NCBI GenBank assembly: GCA_001898145.1
Contig: MKSR01000017.1
Location: forward strand, 102,430 to 166,429
Length of the DNA: 64,000 nucleotides
Direction: 5' to 3'
From: Dyadobacter sp. 50-39
Lineage (GTDB): Bacteria; Bacteroidota; Bacteroidia; Cytophagales; Spirosomataceae
How positions within the stretch are numbered: the first letter of the stretch is position 1; every line of letters starts with the position of its first letter. The translations under genes and the position numbers were made by a program. Shown in pieces: positions 47,601 through 55,307 of this stretch. A model generated the notes under the pieces. That model saw nothing but the letters and a program-made list of their open reading frames with translations. It searched no databases and was not told where the DNA came from.

Positions 47601-49187
47601 TCCCCTCCTCCGCACCACGATATTTACTCGATCGAGGATTTGGCGCAGCTGATTTTCGACCTTAAAAATGCGAACCGCGCCGCACGTATCAGCGTGAAGC
47701 TGGTATCCGAAGCCGGTGTAGGAACCGTGGCATCCGGTGTAGCGAAAGCACATGCCGACCACATCCTGATCTCGGGTTACGACGGTGGTACCGGTGCTTC
47801 TCCATTGAGCTCGATCCGCCACGCCGGTCTGCCATGGGAACTTGGACTAGCCGAAACGCACCAGACTTTGGTACGCAACAAATTGCGCGGACGGGTAACC
47901 GTTCAGGCCGACGGACAGCTCCGTACCGGCCGCGACCTCGCGATCGCCGCATTGCTTGGCGCCGAAGAATGGGGTGTGGCAACCGCTGCATTGGTAGCAG
48001 CAGGCTGTATCATGATGCGTAAATGCCACCTGAACACCTGCCCTGTGGGTGTGGCTACGCAGCGCAAGGAACTCCGCGCATTGTTCTCGGGCAAGCCTGA
48101 GCACGTGGTGAACATGTTTACCTACATGGCGGAAGAACTACGCGAGATCATGGCACAACTTGGTTTCAGAACCGTGAATGAAATGGTTGGTCAGGCCCAG
48201 TACCTCGAACTGCGCAATGATATCAAACATTGGAAATACAAAAACCTGAACTTCGACGCGATCCTGTACAAAGAAGGCGACCTTTCGGTAGCCCAATTCA
48301 AGCAGGAAGAACAGGATCACGGTATCGACGCCATTCTCGACCTCGACCTGATCCGTTCGGCACAGCCGGCTCTCGAAAGCAAAGAAGAGATTTACGCAGA
48401 ATTCCCGATCAACAACCTTAACCGGTCGGTGGGAACCATGCTCTCAAACGAAATCTCGAAGAAATACGGCGGTGTGGGCTTGCCAACCGGTAATATTCAC
48501 TTCAAATTCCGCGGTACGGCGGGCCAGAGCTTCGGTGCATTCAACACCACCGGTGTACGACTGGAACTGGAAGGTGACGCGAACGACTACTTCGGAAAAG
48601 GCCTTTGCGGCGCCGAACTGATCGTGTACCCCGACCGCGACGCGAAGTTCAAACCAGAAGAGAACATCATCATCGGTAACGTGGCATTCTACGGTGCTAC
48701 TTCGGGTGACGCCTACATCCGCGGAACCGCGGGCGAGCGCTTCTGCGTACGTAACTCCGGCGCTAAAGTAGTAGTAGAAGGTGTCGGCGACCACGGTCTG
48801 GAATACATGACGGGCGGGTTGGCGATCATCCTCGGCGAAACAGGCCGCAACTTCGCGGCGGGTATGTCCGGCGGTGTGGCTTACGTCCTTGACAAAGCAG
48901 GCAATTTCGAGGAGAAAGTGAATAAAGAAATGGTGACGCTGGAAGCATTGAATGAGGAAGACAAAGGCATTCTCCGCGAATACCTGGATAAGCACTTCCA
49001 GTACACGACCAGTAACATCGCATTCCAATTGATCCAGAACTGGGAACAATCTGTGAAGCAGTTTGTGAAAGTAATGCCATCCGACTTCCGCAAAGCGCTG
49101 GAAGGACGCGGTATCACGCTCGCGCAGCAGATTGCCGACAAGAACGTGGTGTATAAAGACATCGTCGTAGACGTAGTACACCAGTAA
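44607..49187 (+). CDS. gltB: Glutamate synthase large subunit
   Basis: 1526 residues. The N-terminal class II glutamine amidotransferase domain has its nucleophile Cys in EFEHDACGIGF, so the first ~23 residues are probably removed on maturation. The central domain follows, then the FMN-binding domain with GGEDELRYNKLPNGDSMNS, GAKPGEGGQLPG and SGYDGGTGASPLSS, and the 3Fe-4S Cys cluster CIMMRKCHLNTCPVG. The C-terminal GXGXG beta-helix domain contains GFGAFN-like repeats and GGLAIILGETGRNFAAGMSGG. It makes two glutamates from glutamine and 2-oxoglutarate with electrons from GltD. It starts at the first of three close ATG codons and is followed by gltD after 49 bp. Confidence 0.98.
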   Translation: MSQMSEQMVENQGLYRPEFEHDACGIGFRANIKGRKSHQIVADAIHMLERMEHRGATGFDPNTGDGAGILIQIPHEFFVEESTKLGFHLPAAGEYGVGMIFFPGDELAREESRDILNRKIKKLGLQLLGYRKVPTLNNTLGEGSLSVEPAVEQVFIKRPDDITDDMAFERKLFILRQVAARLIKDTVKGAKNFYFSSLSCRTISYKGQLTTAQLKYYFPDLENESVVSALAVVHSRFSTNTFPSWELAQPFRYIAHNGEINTVKGNVNWIRAGEKSFESKFFSKEEMDMLLPICDRNQSDSANLDNAIELLHLSGRSLPHVMMMLIPEAWDGNEQMDPERKAFYEYHAAIMEPWDGPASISFTDGKMVGATLDRNGLRPSRYWVLDDDTIIMGSEAGVLEVDQARVVTKGRLQPGRMFVVDMEQGRIVPDEEIKKQICTAQPYQQWLDENKLHVDALDHPIRTYRAYDENALLKRQVAFGYTSEDLRMILGPMAQTGMEAIGSMGTDSPLAVLSDQSQHLSTYFKQLFAQVTNPPIDSIRERAIMSLISFVGSTENILTESPKHCRQIALPHPILSVQEFDKLRFVDKDGFQAKTINTYFRADEGGKALERALDRICRYAVDAIEDGFEILILSDRAIDSDHAPIPSLLATATIHHHLIREGLRGKVGLLVEAGDVWETHHVATLIGYGAAGICPYMAFETLAYMNRKGMIEGEFTDEKLHYNYIKAVNKELLKIFSKMGISTLQSYQGAQIFECVGLNKDVIDKYFTGTISRISGMGIPEIAREILVRHKVAYHESAEQKPRLEVGGVYQWKQRGEAHIFNPQSVHLLQQSTRNASYEQFKKYSKLIDDQSHKALTLRGLLRFKKGNAIPLSEVEPVENIFKRFATGAMSFGSISWEAHTTLAIAMNRIGGKSNSGEGGEDELRYNKLPNGDSMNSQIKQVASGRFGVTSHYLSNAGELQIKTAQGAKPGEGGQLPGFKVDDWIGRTRHSTPGVGLISPPPHHDIYSIEDLAQLIFDLKNANRAARISVKLVSEAGVGTVASGVAKAHADHILISGYDGGTGASPLSSIRHAGLPWELGLAETHQTLVRNKLRGRVTVQADGQLRTGRDLAIAALLGAEEWGVATAALVAAGCIMMRKCHLNTCPVGVATQRKELRALFSGKPEHVVNMFTYMAEELREIMAQLGFRTVNEMVGQAQYLELRNDIKHWKYKNLNFDAILYKEGDLSVAQFKQEEQDHGIDAILDLDLIRSAQPALESKEEIYAEFPINNLNRSVGTMLSNEISKKYGGVGLPTGNIHFKFRGTAGQSFGAFNTTGVRLELEGDANDYFGKGLCGAELIVYPDRDAKFKPEENIIIGNVAFYGATSGDAYIRGTAGERFCVRNSGAKVVVEGVGDHGLEYMTGGLAIILGETGRNFAAGMSGGVAYVLDKAGNFEEKVNKEMVTLEALNEEDKGILREYLDKHFQYTTSNIAFQLIQNWEQSVKQFVKVMPSDFRKALEGRGITLAQQIADKNVVYKDIVVDVVHQ

Positions 49188-49236
49188 TTTTCAGTTTCAA
49201 GATCAACTATCAGAATTTTTTAAATCAGTAATAAGA

Positions 49237-50745
49237 ATGGGAAAACCAACCGGATTTTTAGAGTTTGAAAGGGAGTTGCCGAAAAAAAGAAGCGTAGAAG
49301 AGCGCTTGAAGGACTACCGTGAGATTGAAACCGCACCGACCGACTCTAATTCCAAACAGCAGGCAGCCCGTTGCATGGACTGCGGAATTCCTTTTTGCCA
49401 TAATGGTTGTCCGCTGGGCAACATCATCCCTGAGTTCAACGACGCGGTGTATGATGAAAACTGGGGACTGGCCTACGAAATATTAGCGTCTACCAACAAC
49501 TTCCCTGAATTCACAGGCCGCATTTGCCCCGCTCCTTGCGAAGCATCCTGCGTGTTGGGCATTAACAAGCCGCCGGTTGCGATCGAGTACATCGAGAAAT
49601 CGATCATCGAAAAAGCATTCGAGTTAGGTTTGGTTAAACCACGCATTCCGAAAACCCGCACCGGCAAAAAAGTAGCTGTGGTAGGTTCAGGACCTGCGGG
49701 AATGGCTGCCGCTTATCAGCTCAACCAGGCCGGCCACTCGGTGGTATTGCTCGAAAGAGCAGACAAAATCGGTGGTCTGGTACGCTACGGTATCCCCGAT
49801 TTCAAGCTCGACAAAGGCATTATCGACCGTCGCATGGCGGTGATGGAAGCCGAAGGCGTTGAATTCCGTACCGGCGTGAATGTGGGTGTGGATATCAAAG
49901 CAGAAGAGCTGCAAAACGACTTCGACGCGGTGTTGCTCACCATGGGATCGACCGTGCCGCGTGATGTAAAAATCGCAGGCCGCCAGTTCAAAGGCGTGCA
50001 TTTCGCGATGGAATTCCTGAGCCAGCAGAACAAGCGCGTAGCCGGTATCGACCGTGTGGTAGATCACCGCGGCGTTGCCTACGGCAATGGCGAAATCCTC
50101 GCGACGGACAAGCACGTGGTGGTAATCGGTGGTGGTGATACAGGTTCCGACTGCGTAGGTACTTCGGGCCGTCATGGCGCGAAATCCATTACGCAGATCG
50201 AGCTGATGCCTATTCCTCCAAAAGAACGCGACGCAAGCACGCCTTGGCCGAACTGGCCGATGATGCTCCGCACATCGACTTCGCACGAGGAAGGCTGCGA
50301 CAGACATTGGTCTATCAACACCAAAGAATTCGTAGGTGACGAAAACGGCAACCTGACTGCATTGAAAATCGTAGACCTCGACTGGCAGAAAGACCCTGAA
50401 ACGGGCCGTATGCAAATGAAAGAGGTGGAAGGCAGCGAGCGTTCCATTCCATGCGACCTGGCGTTTCTGGCAGCCGGCTTCCTGCACCCGCAGCAAGAAG
50501 GCCTCCTGAACGACCTCGACCTGGAATTCGACGAGCGCGGCAATATCAAAACCAACGGATACCAATCCACTTCCAATGAGAAGATTTTCGCAGCAGGCGA
50601 CTGCCGTCGCGGACAATCCCTCGTGGTATGGGCGATCTCCGAAGGCCGTGAAGCCGCACGTTCGGTGGACGAGTACCTGATGGGCGAGTCATTCCTGGAA
50701 GCTAAGTCTGTATCGATGCTGAATCCTGTGTTTGCGCACGCGTAA
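49237..50745 (+). CDS. gltD: Glutamate synthase small subunit
   Basis: 502 residues. N-terminal Fe-S cluster Cys motifs are CMDCGIPFCHNGCPLGN and CPAPCEASCVLG. The first FAD-binding Rossmann motif is VAVVGSGPAGMAAAYQL, the NADPH-binding motif is VVIGGGDTGSDCVGTS, and the C-terminal FAD motif is IFAAGDCRRGQSLVVWAI. It passes electrons from NAD(P)H to the GltB subunit. It is second in the operon and is followed by two tandem terminators. Confidence 0.98.
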   Translation: MGKPTGFLEFERELPKKRSVEERLKDYREIETAPTDSNSKQQAARCMDCGIPFCHNGCPLGNIIPEFNDAVYDENWGLAYEILASTNNFPEFTGRICPAPCEASCVLGINKPPVAIEYIEKSIIEKAFELGLVKPRIPKTRTGKKVAVVGSGPAGMAAAYQLNQAGHSVVLLERADKIGGLVRYGIPDFKLDKGIIDRRMAVMEAEGVEFRTGVNVGVDIKAEELQNDFDAVLLTMGSTVPRDVKIAGRQFKGVHFAMEFLSQQNKRVAGIDRVVDHRGVAYGNGEILATDKHVVVIGGGDTGSDCVGTSGRHGAKSITQIELMPIPPKERDASTPWPNWPMMLRTSTSHEEGCDRHWSINTKEFVGDENGNLTALKIVDLDWQKDPETGRMQMKEVEGSERSIPCDLAFLAAGFLHPQQEGLLNDLDLEFDERGNIKTNGYQSTSNEKIFAAGDCRRGQSLVVWAISEGREAARSVDEYLMGESFLEAKSVSMLNPVFAHA

Positions 50746-50772
50746 GAGACAGGCGTCCATATAATTTTATTG

Positions 50773-50804
50773 CAAGAAAGCTGCCCCTCCCGGCAGCTTT
50801 CTTG
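50773..50804 (+). terminator. Terminator 1 after gltD
   Basis: 13-bp perfect stem caagaaagctgcc / ggcagctttcttg with a 6-nt loop. Confidence 0.88.
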
Positions 50805-50840
50805 TTGAATGATTCCTATATAATCCTCTATAAAATCGCG

Positions 50841-50869
50841 AAGCTGTCTGATAAGGCAGCTTTTTTTAT
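50841..50869 (+). terminator. Terminator 2 after gltD
   Basis: 8-bp stem (one G-U pair) aagctgtc / ggcagctt with loop tgataa, then seven T residues. It backs up the first terminator. Confidence 0.82.
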
Positions 50870-50913
50870 TTTCTTTGAATGATTATATATGAATCATATC
50901 GTCCGTTTACGGC

Positions 50914-51534
50914 ATGTTCCTGCATCACTCCCCATTCTGGCTGAAAGCATTTTTCCCCGGTTTTACCTGGCACATTCCCGTCAGGGAAAAGACCATCTTC
51001 CTTACATTCGATGATGGCCCAATCCCCGATATTACCGAGCAAGTACTTGCATTATTAGCCAAATTCGACGCCAAAGCCACTTTTTTCAGCATTGGCGCCA
51101 ATGTGATGAAACATCCGGATATCTACGAAATGGTCAGGGCAGGCGGACATTCCATTGGTAACCACACATTCAACCATATGAACGGATGGAAAACAGACGA
51201 TACCGTTTATCTGGACAACATTCAGCAATGTACCCGGCAACTGAACCTTGGAACAAAACTCTTCCGCCCGCCATACGGACGCATTAAAAAGAGCCAGTCG
51301 CGAGTGGTTTTGCAGGATAAGCAGATCATCATGTGGGACGTCCTCAGCGGCGATTTTTCCGTCGAAATCACCCCTGAAATTTGCCTAAAAAAATCCATCC
51401 AACACACCCGCCCGGGCTCCATCGTGCTATTTCACGACAGCATTAAGGCGTCAAAGAACATGCTCTATGCATTACCAAGATACCTCGAAACCTTTACGGA
51501 ACGCGGTTACAGGTTTGAAGCGATGGAGATGTGA
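50914..51534 (+). CDS. Polysaccharide deacetylase family protein (NodB domain)
   Basis: 206 residues. NodB motifs: TFDDGPIPD (catalytic base and metal Asp), the metal-binding HxxxxH in GHSIGNHTFNHMN, RPPYGRIKKSQ, MWDVLSGDFS and the closing GSIVLFHDS. Function by family: metal-dependent N-deacetylation of peptidoglycan, chitin-like or other amino sugars. It has no obvious signal peptide but a hydrophobic N-terminus (PFWLKAFFPGFTW). The start ATG 50914 has no strong ribosome site. Heptamer repeats begin 2 bp after its stop. Confidence 0.92.
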   Translation: MFLHHSPFWLKAFFPGFTWHIPVREKTIFLTFDDGPIPDITEQVLALLAKFDAKATFFSIGANVMKHPDIYEMVRAGGHSIGNHTFNHMNGWKTDDTVYLDNIQQCTRQLNLGTKLFRPPYGRIKKSQSRVVLQDKQIIMWDVLSGDFSVEITPEICLKKSIQHTRPGSIVLFHDSIKASKNMLYALPRYLETFTERGYRFEAMEM

Positions 51535-51535
51535 G

Positions 51536-51598
51536 GCTGTAAGCTGTAAGCTATAAGCAATAAGCCGTAGGCGAAAAGCCGAAAGCCGACTGCCGAAG
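51536..51598 (+). repeat. Degenerate 7-bp tandem repeat array, nine units
   Basis: Nine consecutive heptamers starting GC: gctgtaa, gctgtaa, gctataa, gcaataa, gccgtag, gcgaaaa, gccgaaa, gccgact, gccgaag. The array starts right after the deacetylase stop codon. Confidence 0.85.
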
Positions 51599-51631
51599 TC
51601 CAACAAACCTCTTCCGTTAGAACCAACCACA

Positions 51632-51666
51632 AAAAAGCTTAAAGCTTATAGCCTAAGGCTTACAGC
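51632..51666 (-). repeat. Inverted array of five 7-bp units facing the first array
   Basis: Read on the minus strand: gctgtaa, gccttag, gctataa, gctttaa, gcttttt. About 25 of 30 bases pair with the start of the first array, so the transcript can fold into a long imperfect hairpin just before the tatD ATG (51674). Confidence 0.8.
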
Positions 51667-51673
51667 ATAAAAA

Positions 51674-52444
51674 ATGATCGAAACCCACGCCCACATATAC
51701 AGCACCGATTACGCCGAAGACCGTACCGAAATGCTCGACCGCGCCTGGAATGCCGGTATCGAACAGATATGGATGCCCAACTGCGATCACGAGACCATCG
51801 ATGGCATGCTCGAACTCGCCGAAAAATACCCCGGCAAATGTCTCCCGATGATCGGCCTGCACCCGACTTATGTGAAGGAGAATTTCGAAACGGAATTGCA
51901 AGTCATGGAAGAATGGCTCGGCAAATACGAGTTCATCGCCGTCGGGGAGATCGGTATGGACCTTTTCTGGGATGTTACCTTTAAAGAGCAGCAGGAAAAG
52001 GCATTTTTATACCAATGCGGCCTTGCGCGCAAACATAACCTCTGGATCGACATTCACAGCCGGAGCGCATTCTGGGAAACTGTGAAACTCATCGAAGATT
52101 TCGCCGACCCCGCACTAACCGGAATTTTCCATTGCTTCACCGGCAAGTTAGAAGAGGCGCAGAAGGCCATTGAACTCGGTTTCAAGCTCGGCATCGGCGG
52201 TGTGGCTACATTTAAGAATGGGGGGTTGGACAAAGTGATCCCGCACGTCGGCATCGAGCATCTCGTACTGGAAACCGATGCCCCCTATCTCGCGCCCGTC
52301 CCCTACCGCGGCAAACGCAACGAAGTCGCTTATATCGATCTCGTAGCCCAGCGCGTGGCCGACCTCAAAGAAATGACCAAAGCCGACGTGATTGCTGCCA
52401 CCACCACGAATGCGAAAAGCATGCTCAAAAAAGTGACACAATGA
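51674..52444 (+). CDS. tatD: TatD family hydrolase
   Basis: 256 residues. Metal-dependent TIM-barrel hydrolase: N-terminal metal His pair ETHAHIY, IGLHPTYVKE, VGEIGMDLFWD (metal Glu), DIHSRSAFWET, GIFHCFTG, and LETDAPYLAPVPYRGKRNE at the C-terminus. Function by family: 3'-5' DNase/exonuclease or D-aminoacyl-tRNA deacylase-like activity. Its last codons overlap the ansA start by 4 bp (ATGA), giving translational coupling. Confidence 0.95.
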   Translation: MIETHAHIYSTDYAEDRTEMLDRAWNAGIEQIWMPNCDHETIDGMLELAEKYPGKCLPMIGLHPTYVKENFETELQVMEEWLGKYEFIAVGEIGMDLFWDVTFKEQQEKAFLYQCGLARKHNLWIDIHSRSAFWETVKLIEDFADPALTGIFHCFTGKLEEAQKAIELGFKLGIGGVATFKNGGLDKVIPHVGIEHLVLETDAPYLAPVPYRGKRNEVAYIDLVAQRVADLKEMTKADVIAATTTNAKSMLKKVTQ

Positions 52445-53514
52445 GTTATACCAAAATACACATCAACCCCATTTCCCCCGAACCGACCAGCGGCTCGGTA
52501 CTCGTGATCTACACTGGAGGCACGCTGGGCATGGTGTACGAAACCAAGGGCAAGCAGCTGGTACCATTCGATTTCCAGCAGATTATCGAAAAAGTCCCCG
52601 AAATCAGCCGGCTGGATTTCGACATTACTTTCCTGTCGTTGCCCGAACCCATCGATTCCTCGAACATGAGTCCGTCGATCTGGACCGAGCTCGCGACGAT
52701 TATCGAGGCGCATTACGAGCAGTTCGACAGCTTTGTGATCCTGCACGGCACGGATACGATGGCCTACACTGCCTCCGCATTGAGCTATTTGCTTGAAAAC
52801 CTCAACAAGCCCGTCATCCTCACGGGCGCGCAGCTGCCCATAGGCGTCGCGCGCTCGGACGCGCGTGAGAATGTGATTACCGCATTGGAGCTCGCCGCTG
52901 CCAAGAATACGGAAGGCCATCCCATCATCACCGAGGTTTGCATTTATTTTAATTCCAACCTTTTGCGCGGTAACCGTTCCAAAAAGCAGGAAAGCTCTGA
53001 TTTCAACGCATTCCATTCCGAAAACTACCCTGCACTGGCCAATGCAGGTGTGAACATCGAGTACAACTTTCCGTACATCAAACCTTACCAGCCTGGTTTG
53101 AAACTAAAAGTCCACAAAAGCTTCGACAGTAATGTGGCATTTCTGAAAATGTTCCCCGGCATCAGCCGGCAAGTCGTGGAATCGATATTAAATATTGAGG
53201 GACTGAGGGGCATTGTGCTCGAAACCTACGGCGCAGGCAACGCCACTACCGAGCCCTGGTTCCTGAATGCGATCAGCAACGCCATCGAACGTGACATCGT
53301 GATTTTCAACGTCTCCCAATGCGACGGCGGCCGCGTGTCGCAAGGCCAGTACCAGACCAGCAAATTCCTGCAACAGATCGGCGTCATCAGCGGCTCCGAC
53401 ATTACCGCGGAAGCCGCCATCACCAAAATGATGTATGTTTTCGCCTGTGAAAGCCGCAGCGGCACATGCGTCGACATGCTCGGCAAACCGCTGCGCGGAG
53501 AAATGAGTGTTTGA
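52441..53514 (+). CDS. ansA: Type I L-asparaginase
   Basis: 357 residues. Active-site motifs: VIYTGGTLGMVYE (nucleophile Thr) and VILHGTDTMAYTASALSY (second Thr-Asp-Lys site), GAQLPIGVARSDARENVI, GIVLETYGAGNATT. There is no signal peptide, so it is a cytoplasmic type I enzyme, which hydrolyses asparagine to aspartate and ammonia. It overlaps tatD by 4 bp. It is the last core gene before tRNA-Ser and the integrated element. Confidence 0.95.
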   Translation: MSYTKIHINPISPEPTSGSVLVIYTGGTLGMVYETKGKQLVPFDFQQIIEKVPEISRLDFDITFLSLPEPIDSSNMSPSIWTELATIIEAHYEQFDSFVILHGTDTMAYTASALSYLLENLNKPVILTGAQLPIGVARSDARENVITALELAAAKNTEGHPIITEVCIYFNSNLLRGNRSKKQESSDFNAFHSENYPALANAGVNIEYNFPYIKPYQPGLKLKVHKSFDSNVAFLKMFPGISRQVVESILNIEGLRGIVLETYGAGNATTEPWFLNAISNAIERDIVIFNVSQCDGGRVSQGQYQTSKFLQQIGVISGSDITAEAAITKMMYVFACESRSGTCVDMLGKPLRGEMSV

Positions 53515-53529
53515 TTTTGGCGGTGAGAT

Positions 53530-53559
53530 TTGGAAACAAAAATCTCTTCCTTATCTTTG
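53530..53559 (+). promoter_or_regulatory. Promoter of tRNA-Ser(GGA)
   Basis: TTG (53530-53532), 19-bp spacer, TATCTTTG (53552-53559), ending 9 bp before the tRNA. Confidence 0.8.
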
Positions 53560-53568
53560 CAGCCCAAT

Positions 53569-53655
53569 AGAGAGGTGCCCGAGTGGTTGAAGGGGCTACC
53601 CTGGAAAGGTAGTATGTGGGTAACTGCATCGTGAGTTCGAATCTCATCCTCTCTG
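53569..53655 (+). tRNA. tRNA-Ser (GGA), integration site of the downstream element
   Basis: 87-nt class II tRNA with acceptor AGAGAGG/CCTCTCT, anticodon loop CTGGAAA (anticodon GGA), long variable arm, T loop TTCGAAT and discriminator G. A tyrosine recombinase gene follows about 250 bp downstream in the same direction, so its 3' end is the likely attachment site. Confidence 0.96.
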
Positions 53656-53679
53656 CTGATAAGAGCAACAAAAAGCAAC

Positions 53680-53720
53680 AAAAGCCTGTAAATGAGTCAT
53701 TTACAGGCTTTTTCTTTTTT
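53680..53720 (+). terminator. Terminator downstream of tRNA-Ser
   Basis: Perfect 16-bp stem aaaagcctgtaaatga and its complement with a 1-nt centre, followed by a T-rich run. Confidence 0.85.
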
Positions 53721-53754
53721 AAGCCTCTGCCAGAATATTCAATTTTACCCAATA

Positions 53755-53807
53755 TTCTGGTGAGCATTTGGTGAGCATGGCCAAGGCAAAAAATCTGCTC
53801 ACCAGAA
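53755..53807. repeat. Direct and inverted GGTGAGC repeats near the integrase (arm-type sites?)
   Basis: GGTGAGCAT occurs at 53759-53767 and 53770-53778 (11 bp apart). An inverted copy lies at 53797-53807, so ttctggtgagc / gctcaccagaa form an 11-bp inverted repeat. The position between tRNA and integrase fits recombinase arm binding. Confidence 0.5.
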
Positions 53808-53904
53808 CCGATATAACACACTGAATTACAACCTGTTTACGAAGGAAACATCTTGATTTTTTGACGGCATTGATAGTAGATTTAATTCACTTAAAACTAT
53901 CATT

Positions 53905-55137
53905 ATGTTATCTAGAAACCTCACAACGCTCTTTTACCTGAAAAAAAGAAGCGGCTATGTTAAAGGCCCGTTACCGATATATCTTCGGATAACAACCAAT
54001 GGCGAACGATTTGAGATTTCCACAAAGAGAGAATGCGAGCCGGAAAAATGGAATTCGGTTACAGGTCGCAAAAACGGGACACGGGAAGATGCACGAGTTT
54101 TGAATAGCTATCTCGACACCATGCAACTCAAAGTGTATGACATTCAAAAGCAGATGCTGGAAGCGAACGTCGAACTGAGTGCTGAAAAGCTTCGGAACAG
54201 AATTAATGGTGTGTCGGACAAATCGAAAGATATCCTTGAAGTTTTTCGGGATCACAACGAGAAATTGGCGCGGATGGTAGGCAGTGACTATGCCTTGGGA
54301 ACGCTTGGACGGTACAAAACCTCGTTCGACCACACAAAGGCATTTATTGAGTGGAAATATAAAGCGACTGAATTTGATATCACAAAGCTTGACTACGATT
54401 TCATATCAGAATATGCGTTCTGGTTGAAGACGGAAAAGCAGCTAGGCCACAACACGGCGATGAAATACCTGACGAATTTCAAAAAAATCGTCATCATTTG
54501 TGTCAAGAAGGGTTGGCTAGTGCGAGATCCATTCGCAAACTACCAAATAACGTTGAAAGAAGTCAATAGGGAGGTGCTCACTCCGGCTGAGCTTCAGACG
54601 ATTTCAAACAGGGATTTCGATAATCAGCGACTTGAGCACGTCCGAGACATCTTCATTTTCTGCTGCTACACTGGATTGGCGTATGCCGATGTCTACAAGC
54701 TCAAACGTTCCGAGATTGTTGACGGCGTAGACGGCGAAAAGTGGCTTTCAATAAAAAGGCAGAAAACAGATACTCCGTCGCGTATTCCAATTTTGCCGAT
54801 GGCTCAAATTGTGCTCGACAAATACGCCGGCTTCGCTGAGTGCATTGCAAAAGACAGGTTACTCCCCGTTCTGTCAAACCAGAAAATGAATTCTTATCTG
54901 AAAGAGATTGGAGATGTTTGCCGGATAAAGAAAGTCATCACATTCCATTTGGCGCGACATACTTTTGCCACTACTGTTACTCTTACCAATGGAGTTCCGA
55001 TAGAAAGCGTTTCTAAAATGCTTGGGCATCGAAACATCAAAACGACTCAGCAATATGCCAAAGTTGTCGACAAGAAGATTGCTGACGACATGGCTAAATT
55101 AAAAGGTATACTAGTCAAGCAATGCCAGCCTTCTTGA
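53905..55137 (+). CDS. int: Tyrosine recombinase / integrase of the mobile element
   Basis: 410 residues. The N-terminal arm-DNA-binding part (residues ~1-95, LFYLKKRSGYVKGPLPIYLRITTNG) is typical of Bacteroidota conjugative element integrases. A SAM-like core-binding domain follows (~105-210), then the catalytic domain with CCYTGLAYADV (Arg region is atypical, as in many Bacteroidota integrases), the HxxR box HLARHTFAT, LGHRNIKTTQQYAK with the Tyr nucleophile near 388. It catalyses site-specific insertion and excision; the target is probably the 3' end of tRNA-Ser(GGA). A very strong hairpin terminator follows. Confidence 0.95.
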   Translation: MLSRNLTTLFYLKKRSGYVKGPLPIYLRITTNGERFEISTKRECEPEKWNSVTGRKNGTREDARVLNSYLDTMQLKVYDIQKQMLEANVELSAEKLRNRINGVSDKSKDILEVFRDHNEKLARMVGSDYALGTLGRYKTSFDHTKAFIEWKYKATEFDITKLDYDFISEYAFWLKTEKQLGHNTAMKYLTNFKKIVIICVKKGWLVRDPFANYQITLKEVNREVLTPAELQTISNRDFDNQRLEHVRDIFIFCCYTGLAYADVYKLKRSEIVDGVDGEKWLSIKRQKTDTPSRIPILPMAQIVLDKYAGFAECIAKDRLLPVLSNQKMNSYLKEIGDVCRIKKVITFHLARHTFATTVTLTNGVPIESVSKMLGHRNIKTTQQYAKVVDKKIADDMAKLKGILVKQCQPS

Positions 55138-55142
55138 CTTGC

Positions 55143-55192
55143 ATTCTAGGAATGCCCGAGCTCCGTGCCAGGAGCTCAGGCATTCCTAGAAT
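55143..55192 (+). terminator. Terminator of the integrase gene
   Basis: 22-bp stem with one G-T pair (55143-55164 / 55171-55192) and a 6-nt loop, 6 bp after the stop codon. Confidence 0.85.
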
Positions 55193-55307
55193 CGTCAATC
55201 CGTCACGGAATAAGGCGGTCTGTGAGACCATATTTTCCACCCACGCGCTGACTGCGGCATACAGGGTTCTCACGACCTGCTGTTGAAATTTAGCCTAACC
55301 GCTAGGC

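Noticed and set aside
51536-51666. CRISPR array
   Set aside because: Units are 7 bp, adjacent and degenerate, with no spacers; no cas genes in the window.
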